Assembly (NCBI GenBank): GCA_963281255.1 | Contig: OY725492.1 | Coordinates: 3,897,104-3,961,103 of the forward strand | Reading direction: 5' to 3' | Length of the DNA stretch: 64,000 nt | Source: Aphrocallistes beatrix | Lineage: Eukaryota > Porifera > Hexactinellida > Sceptrulophora > Aphrocallistidae | Shown here: positions 56,430 through 64,000 of the stretch, one piece after another | How the letters are laid out: every line of letters starts with the position of its first letter | Numbering within the stretch: position 1 is the first letter of the stretch | The notes under the pieces: model-generated | Told to the model about the DNA's origin: nothing | Database searches by the model: none | The model's input: the letters and a program-made list of their open reading frames with translations, nothing else | Position numbers and translations under genes: made by a program

Positions 56430-57397
56430 AAAGAACTCGACACAGTAAATAATTCAGTTTAATTTAGAGGTGTAAGTAGCTATATATTCTTATACAGTAA
56501 TTTACCTTCTTTTATAAACTTCATTTACTAAATGTTATATCTTTTCGACTTCTCACTGTTAGATAGTATGCTTTTTTCGCATTTTATACAAATCACTTAC
56601 TTCGCATTTTATACAAGTCACTTTGTGTTTTGTGTTTTGACATTATTTGTTAATTATTACATCTAATAAATACTTTCTCCCAACTAAATGTCTAAATCAA
56701 ATTACTACTAGTAGATCAATTATATTCAGATATTTTCGAGTTCTTTCAGATGTTTTTCATTTCATTAACCTCATTTAGAGGGCAGCAGACATGCCAACTC
56801 TTACGCATCTCACCAAAAAGAGGCTCTTAAGTCAAATCGAAGTACAATCCAATCCGTTTTTCTTACTACGTATTTCTTTACAGGTTCGAATAATAAGAAA
56901 CACCTGATGGAAATTAGTTAGAGATTATATGTGCAGGACAAATTTGCCGGTGTAAGAACAAACGGGTTTCGACTGTATGAGTATTTTATCAAATATTGAT
57001 GACAAACGCGTTTCGCTCGCTTGCGCTATGCGGCCTGAGCACAGTGTGTCCGTCTCAGTCGCCCTTAAGGCGACTCTTTCCTAAAATAATCTTGCTAGTC
57101 CAAATACTATCTTAACGAACGTCAACCTTTGGACGCCAACATGTTTTGGCTTAGATTCTCATGGGTTTGAGTAAAGGTTGTCCTTCCTGAGTTAGTTGTG
57201 TCATTCAGATGGGATTAATAGAGTGCATAAAGTGGTTCCTGATGACAGTGAACTGACTTGTTATAATTAATACTCCTTACTCGATATATGCGAGTCATGG
57301 CTGTGTAGTAAGACCTCAGAATCAATACTAAGGTGTTACTTTTCTGATATTTTAACTGTCTATTGACTGTGTGTACGTACTTACACCTTTAGCTACA
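56430..57397. other. Intergenic region with a Helitron-like 3' end
   Basis: Mostly AT-rich. At 57003-57080 a GC-rich segment, CGTTTCGCTCGCTTGCGC followed by TGTGTCCG and GTCGCCCTTAAGGCGAC, is a diverged copy of the Helitron-like 3' end, on minus. No gene was found. An acceptor-like CACCTTTAG lies 5 bases before the next ATG. Confidence 0.5.
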
Positions 57398-58750
57398 ATG
57401 AGTAATGTGTCGGCGAGTCTCTTTCTTTCATCTTTCCTAACCAAGAGCTTGCCTCTCAGGCGAATGTTCTATCTGACATCTCCAAGCGAAGCTAACTACC
57501 AGCATGCCGACCAAGTACCGGATTACTTAGTTTCGAGCGGTAACTACTTTATCGGCATGATAGCAGTCGAGTATATCATCTGCATTCTCTGCAGAGTTAA
57601 ACCTGCTCGAGCTGCAGACGCGTTTAGCTCTATAACAGCTGGGATATCACAGCAACTTCCTCGACTGTTATTCTCCTCGCTCAGCCTTCCTATCTACTTC
57701 TGGTTGTACGAGAACTACCGCTTGTTCACACTACCATGGGACAGTCCGTTCACTTGGTATGTCTCGTTCATTCTGATAGACTTGGCTTACTACCTTTTCC
57801 ATAGATATTCTCATGAGGCGGCCATTTTGTGGGGAGCCCATCAGGTGCACCATAGCTCTGAGGACTACAACCTCACGACAGCAATACGCCAATCAATTTT
57901 CCAAACCTACTTCAGTGATTACCTCTATCTCCCGATTAGCTTCGTGCTCCCACCTTCGCATTTTCTCATACATCGTCAACTCAACACTATCTACCAATTC
58001 TGGATACACACTGAGTGCATCGAGACACTGGGGCCCTTGGAACACATCCTTAACACACCATCTCACCATAGAGTACATCACGGCAGAAACAGATACTGCA
58101 TCGATAAGAATTATGCCGGAGTCCTGATCATATTCGACAAAATGTTCGGTACATTTGAAGCAGAGAGAAAGGAAGATCCTGTCGTGTATGGGTTGGTGCA
58201 CCCACTGGCTAGTTGGAACCCCGTTTGGACACAAGTATGTGTTTATGTGGAACTGTTCAAACGATTCAGAGTGACTGAAGGGTTCAGAAACAAACTTTCT
58301 GTCCTCTTTAAGGGACCGGGATGGACAGAAGGTTCCCCAAGGCTAGGAGATCCGTCCGGTTTGCCAGATGTCCACGCTCCACAGCCTCGATACGATTCAA
58401 ACATTTCCAACTCCGTATCTGGATACGGCTTGTTGCACTTCATAATGATGGTATTCTCCTTCAACATCCTAGTTCGAAATAAAAGGTACCTTCCTGCGTT
58501 CTATTTATACTCCAGCGTCTTGTTTCTCATCTTCTCTTTCATCTCTCTGGGATTCATTTTCGAAGACAGATGGCACGCGGCATACTTTGAACTTTTAAGA
58601 TTGGGTTTTGTATTTGTGTGCAGTTTGGTGGGAGAGTACTTTGCCATGATAGAAATTGGTTTCGGGACACTGGTGAGAGGAGTGGTGGTTGTTTCTATTG
58701 GATTTTGGGTGAGAGAGTATTTTAACAAGAAAAAGATTAAAGTTGAGTGA
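57398..58750 (+). CDS. AGMO: Alkylglycerol monooxygenase, single exon
   Basis: A 450-residue intact ORF. It has the three histidine boxes of the fatty-acid-hydroxylase superfamily, HRYSH (135-139), HQVHH (148-152) and HHRVHH (223-228), within the AGMO-type context LIDLAYYLFHRYSHE and NTPSHHRVHHGRN. Several hydrophobic segments precede and follow them. AGMO is a tetrahydrobiopterin-dependent, di-iron endoplasmic reticulum enzyme that cleaves the ether bond of alkylglycerols. Length matches the vertebrate enzyme (about 445). The ATG at 57398 is favoured over an upstream GTG because it is the first ATG and sits 5 bases after TTTAG. No intron, unlike the vertebrate gene. Confidence 0.94.
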   Translation: MSNVSASLFLSSFLTKSLPLRRMFYLTSPSEANYQHADQVPDYLVSSGNYFIGMIAVEYIICILCRVKPARAADAFSSITAGISQQLPRLLFSSLSLPIYFWLYENYRLFTLPWDSPFTWYVSFILIDLAYYLFHRYSHEAAILWGAHQVHHSSEDYNLTTAIRQSIFQTYFSDYLYLPISFVLPPSHFLIHRQLNTIYQFWIHTECIETLGPLEHILNTPSHHRVHHGRNRYCIDKNYAGVLIIFDKMFGTFEAERKEDPVVYGLVHPLASWNPVWTQVCVYVELFKRFRVTEGFRNKLSVLFKGPGWTEGSPRLGDPSGLPDVHAPQPRYDSNISNSVSGYGLLHFIMMVFSFNILVRNKRYLPAFYLYSSVLFLIFSFISLGFIFEDRWHAAYFELLRLGFVFVCSLVGEYFAMIEIGFGTLVRGVVVVSIGFWVREYFNKKKIKVE

Positions 58751-58958
58751 GACGATTTCTTTTACACTAGTTGAGAGTATGAACTTTAATCCGTATTACT
58801 CCTTTGTATATTATTTAATGGACGAATTTATTTATTCCTTTATTTAGTTATTCTGTCTTGTAATTCTCATTTTAACGAAGTTCTATTGTACGTATATTAA
58901 TTAATTCGTTTCGTTTGGGCCATATAGCTCAACTACTGATATTCTTTGAACACTAAAG

Positions 58959-61900
58959 ATGGACAAAACCACAGCAAAGAATTATTTTGAGAATAAAATA
59001 ACAGCTCAACCATTCGAGAAAGCTGCTCCTGCTATCTCTGTCCCAGATGTTACTCCAACCGTTACTGCTCCTGCATATGGAGAAAAAGATCTTGCGATTT
59101 ATCACACCTATGAGAGGCCATTCGTAAGCTACTCTCTGAAATAAATATATCTCTATTCTGAATTTCTTATATAATTTTATGCATTGCCATACAATTTTAG
59201 AAAATTTTTGCTGCAATCACAGCGATGCCGATTTGTCTTGCTATTCTGGTCAGTTAATCTATTCATACAGGTCTTACGTAATGTGTAAACCTCAGTACTT
59301 TATGGTTACTTTGTAGGTGACCATCGCTCTCACAGTTTACAAAGGAACTCAAAATCCCAAATACTTCCCGGTTCTCTTCAACCTCATCAGTAAGTTCGAT
59401 ACTGTAATTCCATTTTATTGGTTATTGCCACTTTTACCTGGGGTCTTTTCTATTTATAGTCTGGACCCCAAATTTATATGGCTTCCCCGCCCAAAATGGC
59501 TTAAACAGGAAATGACGCAACATATTCCTGGTATATGTGGGGATATTTATACTAATTATTACATATATCGAGTTATACGCATATATATATCGATATATAT
59601 TAGTCAATTAATTCTATTATTGATGCGTCATGATTAATTTAATGATGAGTCATCAGTGGTTTATGTTGGTAACACAAGGTGAGGAACCCTTCAGAAACTA
59701 AAATGTTTAAAAAATGGAATGTTTAATAATGAGAATAGTTGGTTGGTGTTTAACTAAACTGCAAGGTCCGCTGTCTCATGTTAAAAATAAGTAATTAATA
59801 TTCAGTTGATAGTAAATACCAATTGCATCTCAACCAAAATATTTATGGAATTTGGTCGCCCGGGATATTGTGCTACGTAATTGGTTTCAAACCTGCACTC
59901 ATAAAGACAATAATGTAGAGTTCATCATCAATGAATACACAACAAGAGTCATCACCAATCCATACAAAGCTATTATGACAGCTAAATCGGCTGTCAGGAA
60001 TTCTTAAGTGGTGAGGACATTCAGCGCGTGAACGGAGGCAGCTCCGGATGTGGCAGTTGCTGTACCCCCGAGAGAGGGGAGGTAGACACCTGGCGGTCCT
60101 GTTTGGAAGAGAGGGTTCTGCTGTCCGTACCCGGCGGGGACCCCTTGAGGTACGGGGGCGTATGCGGCAGGTTGTGCCTGAGGAGCTGGAGGGTAGGAGT
60201 TGGGCTGGAGGGGGGCGACTGGGGGGTAGGTAGCCTGGGGTGGGAGGGACGCAGGGGGGTAGTTGCCTTGTTGTACCTGTGGTACAGGAGGATATGGACC
60301 CTGTGCCTGGGGTACACTGGGCGGGTATGCACCTTGTCCCTGCACTGCTGGGGGGTACGATGGATAGGGGTTCGTGAGATCTGGGAGGAGAGAGGAGCTC
60401 TTCGGGTCTTGGGCTAGCATGGGTGGAGGTGGGGGATATGTGGGTGGGTACTGGGGGAATGGTTGTGGGGGTGGTTGTGGTGCTTGGGACTGTCTGTACG
60501 CGTCGCTGGAGTCTTTGAGCAGCTTCTGGTAGAAAGCCATCGCATCTCTGAACTGGACGTTGAGGTCCATGAGGGTGTCGTACTTGGACTGGTAGAAGTC
60601 GATCTTCTGCTTAATCATTGGCTTCATCAGCTCGCACTGCTTCTCCAAGTCCTTCAGAGTCGGGTCTTCCACTGAGGTCTCTTCGTGTGCGTCCGCTTTC
60701 TTCAGCATCTCAAGGGTGAGGTCTAACTTCTCCTCACTTAGCTCCACTTTCTTCTCTCGGGTCTCTTTCTCTTTCTTCTCCCTGGCGCGTTCCTTCTTCG
60801 CTTGGGACTGTCCAGAGACGTGCTTAGCTACGAAATTCTTAGGAAAGAGTCCGACCTTGCCTCTCAGCTGCCCTTTCCACCAGTTGTCATCACTGTTGTC
60901 GAGAATTTCGATTACCTATAAATAGGATATAATGTTTCAAAAAATGTAACTGAGGTTTTGTAATAAGACGATCGCTCACGTCTCCAGATTTGAAGCTGAG
61001 TTCGTTATCTTCTCCCGCTTCGAAATCGAAGAGAGCTTCGAACTTTTTCAGCTTTTTTTTCGGCTCAGTAGCGGTCTTTGTCGCGATGGACAGACCCTCC
61101 ATGGCCGGATACATGCTGCTGCTAGCGCCGCCCCCACTCTTCTGCTCCTCTTTCAGAGAAGCAGCGATTGCCTTCTTCACATCTTCTTCCAACTGCTTCT
61201 TAGCTGTTTCGTCTGAGGTCTTGGGCGGTTTGGTTGACCCTGCTACCGCCTCCTCACCCTCTGGGAACTTGACACCTTCCCTCTTCAGCATTTGGTACGC
61301 CACGCACAGTAGACTCATCTCCGGATCATTCTCGTTCTCATTGGCCCAGTTCTGTAGCAGTCCCCTTAGCCTCTCCCTCACACGGTCGTGCAGCTGGCTC
61401 ACGTGACCCAAGAGACGCCGTAACTCGTCGGTGAACTCTCGTTTCGCTAAGAACCGGTGGAACTTCTTCCCGCAGTTGCTGTAGCAAGCATCGAGGAGGG
61501 TGATTGCCTTCATAGCTACGTTTGGATTGGGGTTCCTCAGCCTTTTCATGATAGCATTCAGATAGTTCTGCGGGGTATTACCATGAGAAACTGTAATCTG
61601 GTGGCAGATCTCGATAATCGCACTCCAGTCCTCATCCTGGGTTTTGTCACTCGTCACTTTATTTACTTCTTCATCCACAGATGGCATTATATTCTATAAA
61701 CGGAGCTATTCAGTGTTAGAAACAAATAATAATCAGTAGCTCACGTATTCTTATAGTTTGTAAAGTCCATGCGTATGTATGGTAAATTGTAAGATCTCAT
61801 AGTAGAGTAATGTTAATGACTGCAATAAATACACATATGTGCAAAAAGAATAATTATATTTGGCTAAATACTAAAGCCACGAGATGAATTTGTTTAGGCT

Positions 61901-62722
61901 CTCTCTATATACTCGAATAGACCAGTCACTATGGATTTAAGAGAACAAGTTATTATGCAAATCAAAAAAACAAAATGTTAACTTATCAGAGAAATAATTC
62001 GCAAACTCATTTACGAAATGAATTGCCCTCAAATCGGTGCAGCCAGAGAGTAGAGTAATATTATTCGATTTTACGTGACTGTTCAGTCCACCTTCTCTTG
62101 TCATAGCCTATCCTATCAGAATCGTTTGCATTTTTTGCATTCATTTAGAGGAAATTAATATGATCTATTTCCGTTCTCTCTCCTTTAGTTATTATGATCA
62201 CAACTGGAATTGTCGTGAGTTTTAGTTCAATTGATTAATAATAATGAGTTTGCTAGTTAGTATTCTAAGCGGGTTTATAATGTTAATTCATTAACGCTTG
62301 CAGAAGTTCGGTTATTTGCAAAAGAATTCGAATATATTGCATTTATGCAAAACAGCAGAAGTGTTTTATCCTTTTAACTAATGTAACGAAACCCTCTATC
62401 TTGTAGTATTTCTGGTACTTCTGGGGTACAATGGTGAGTTTTTAAAATATACTTATAATGCTTTCATTTCTAATACAATCTCACCCTCCGATAGAGATAC
62501 ACGTTGATCTGGTACATCATTATCTACGCACTGCTAACAGTGCTCCAGTGTGTCTGTATTGTGGTTTTTGTAATGGCCGATAATTCCCTCCCGCCAGCCC
62601 CAACCCCTGTTACCACCCATACTATTCCCTTCTTCACTATTAACAACACTAACACCACTAACCACACCACACCGAGGCTCCTTTTCACGACCAGCCAGCC
62701 AACTAAGTTGGACTTCTCCTAA
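58959..62722 (+). CDS. Small multi-pass membrane protein, 6 exons, unrecognised
   Basis: Exons 58959-59123, 59201-59248, 59317-59389, 62189-62214, 62407-62433 and 62495-62722 join in frame to about 188 residues. The N-terminal 55 residues are soluble and end IYHTYERPF. Three hydrophobic segments follow: IFAAITAMPICLAILVTIAL, FPVLFNLI continuing through IMITTGIVYFWYFWG, and LIWYIIIYALLTVLQCVCIV. The C-terminus is threonine/proline-rich with NTT/NHT glycosylation-type sites. Exons 4 and 5 are only 26 and 27 bases, but each has good splice sites and the phases agree. Intron 3 (about 2.8 kb) contains STAM on the other strand. Family not recognised. The start lies 209 bases after the AGMO stop on the same strand. 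Confidence 0.72.
60004..61687 (-). CDS. STAM: STAM endosomal sorting adaptor, 2 exons, nested
   Basis: Exons 61687-60980 and 60915-60004 join in phase 0 to 539 residues. An N-terminal VHS domain (1-145; DWSAIIEICHQI and LRNPNPNVAMKAITLLDAC) is followed by a ubiquitin-interacting motif (about 167-182), an SH3 domain (about 213-268, ALFDFEAGEDNELSFKSGD then DDNWWKGQLRGKVGLFPKNF), a helical GAT-like core and a Pro/Tyr/Gln-rich tail. This is the exact STAM order. With HRS it forms ESCRT-0, which captures ubiquitinated receptors on early endosomes. The intron splits the SH3 domain. The gene lies antisense inside intron 3 of the small membrane protein. The ATG is 6 bases after an acceptor-like TTTATAG. 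Confidence 0.96.
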
Positions 62723-63112
62723 GCTTTTATCCTATCTGGCTTTGTGAATTTTTGTAAATTGCACATTTTGAAGATTTAATATTGTAAATATGTTTGTTTT
62801 TATTTTTTGAATTGTTTTAGGAGCTCAATGTACAAACTTTTCAGTGCATTTATTAAACTATCAATTGCATTTTAGTACAATTTGTACTGCGCATGGTATG
62901 AACAATGTACTATCTAGGTCCTTCAATGAGTTTAACATGACCCTACCTTTTCTCACTCTGCATACATTTCATGTGCTACGAGTATAACTAATTGTTCAAG
63001 TTTATGTTCCGCAATTGGTCTTTCCACTGTCATTTACGTTCATTATACTTATATTAATAAAACATTAGTTTCACTAATATTCATCTATTCCGACTAATCA
63101 ATCAATTAATTA
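62723..63112. other. Short intergenic region
   Basis: AT-rich spacer between two plus-strand genes, with nothing recognised. No clear splice acceptor lies immediately before the next ATG. Confidence 0.4.
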
Positions 63113-64000
63113 ATGGGTCACCGCTTAACAAAAGAAAAACCTCAACATGTCCTGAATCCGCATTCTATTCGTAACACCAGTTTCCCTCAGCCCCGTGAGA
63201 TAGAAAATGACTCGATCAGTCCGGAAAACCCTCAATATGATTTGAGACAGGTTCCTTGTTTATCTTTAACTACACCGAGTAAGGAAAACCAGCAGTTCGT
63301 TTGGGTTCGCTCGATTTCCGTAGCAGAGGATGATCGAGTGTTTGCGGTCTCTCCTTTCGATTGCACGATTAGTGTGTTTTCTCAAGATGGAACTTTCCTG
63401 TATAACTTCAAGGAAGGTGTAGTTTCACCTTGGAAGGTTTGTGTGTGCGGAGATGCAGTGTTTGTCACTGATTCCTGTGCAGTATCTAAGTTCACCTTGT
63501 CAGGAGAGTATATAACAAGATGGAGGAAGGGTTCTCAAGTTCGGAGAAATTCAGCTTTTTATGGACTGGATTGTGATAAGGCGAGTAGGATTTATGCCAT
63601 CGATTCGGATTGTTTCCTGTTTATTTTTACATTTGATTGTGACTTAATCACATACTTTAAGATCCCTTACCTCAAATCACCTTGTGATCTGGCTGTATCG
63701 GGGAGAGGAGACTTAGTACTCACTGACATGTTCAAAAGCAGCTTTATATTCTGGGGCACTGAAGATCTGTTTCCTTTCAGGTCTCCATTCGGGTTGCAAC
63801 TTCGGGACAGAGCACCTACAGCAACATTTTGCTGCTTTGATAGCCAGCACAATATCCTCGTCACTGACCCCTATTCAAACTGCATTAGGCTGTACAGTCC
63901 TTCTTTTGTTCTGCTGCACACTCTGAATGAGAATAACCTCACGCCTACCTTCAAACGGCCGTATGGTATAGCCGTTAATAAGGCTGGGCTCGTTTTATGT
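63113..64000 (+). CDS. Beta-propeller (NHL-like) protein, 5' part, cut by window end
   Basis: An open frame of 296 codons runs from the ATG at 63113 to the last base without a stop. After a polar N-terminus of about 60 residues come repeated blade-like units of about 45 residues with alternating beta-strand character: DDRVFAVSPFDCTISVFSQD, SRIYAIDSDCFLFIF, GDLVLTDMFKSSFIFW and HNILVTDPYSNCIRLYSPS. The pattern (VTD-x5-I-x-V/L-F/Y) is that of NHL or related six-bladed propellers found in TRIM-type proteins. No RING or B-box is seen before it. The last visible unit (RPYGIAVNKAGLVLC) is a typical NHL strand pair. Specific identity unknown. Confidence 0.72.
   Translation, partial: MGHRLTKEKPQHVLNPHSIRNTSFPQPREIENDSISPENPQYDLRQVPCLSLTTPSKENQQFVWVRSISVAEDDRVFAVSPFDCTISVFSQDGTFLYNFKEGVVSPWKVCVCGDAVFVTDSCAVSKFTLSGEYITRWRKGSQVRRNSAFYGLDCDKASRIYAIDSDCFLFIFTFDCDLITYFKIPYLKSPCDLAVSGRGDLVLTDMFKSSFIFWGTEDLFPFRSPFGLQLRDRAPTATFCCFDSQHNILVTDPYSNCIRLYSPSFVLLHTLNENNLTPTFKRPYGIAVNKAGLVLC

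Noticed and set aside
60028-60417. Plus-strand ORF rich in Gly and Trp
   Set aside because: Antisense shadow of the Pro/Tyr-rich STAM tail.

Overview
The window is nuclear DNA of an invertebrate animal. It is AT-rich between genes, and the GC-richer exons are joined by short introns with T-rich 3' ends finishing in TAG. Recognisable genes are metazoan: a ZCCHC24-like zinc-finger protein, proteasome alpha-3, cyclin T, the splicing helicase PRP16/DHX38, a homocysteine methyltransferase, an anoctamin, an ALS2CL-like Rab5 exchange factor, alkylglycerol monooxygenase and the endosomal adaptor STAM. I cannot name the phylum. Many start codons lie 0-30 bases after a good splice acceptor, which suggests spliced-leader trans-splicing or very common 5'UTR introns.

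Layout. 1-10 kb: an exon-like fragment, then ZCCHC24-like, PSMA3 and cyclin T, all on plus. 10.4-27.3 kb: DHX38 (7 exons, plus) whose fifth intron of about 12 kb holds two minus-strand genes, a single-exon homocysteine methyltransferase and a 20-exon anoctamin. 27.6-33 kb: an unrecognised single-exon gene and a 1188-residue ALS2CL-like gene. 34.6-56.4 kb: a cluster of five coiled-coil genes (called A-E here) that are mosaics of shared blocks; the last is decayed. Between D and E sits a nest of transposons: a hAT-like MITE inside a THAP/P-element transposon inside a Helitron-like element, beside pogo-like MITEs and palindromic satellites. 57.4-64 kb: AGMO, a 6-exon small membrane protein with STAM nested antisense in its third intron, and the start of a beta-propeller/NHL-like gene cut by the window edge.

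Exon structures were read by eye from reading frame, splice signals and remembered family sequences. No search or alignment program was run. The best candidate for something undescribed is the mosaic coiled-coil cluster A-E. The most informative genomic features are the nested transposons and the two antisense nested-gene arrangements.
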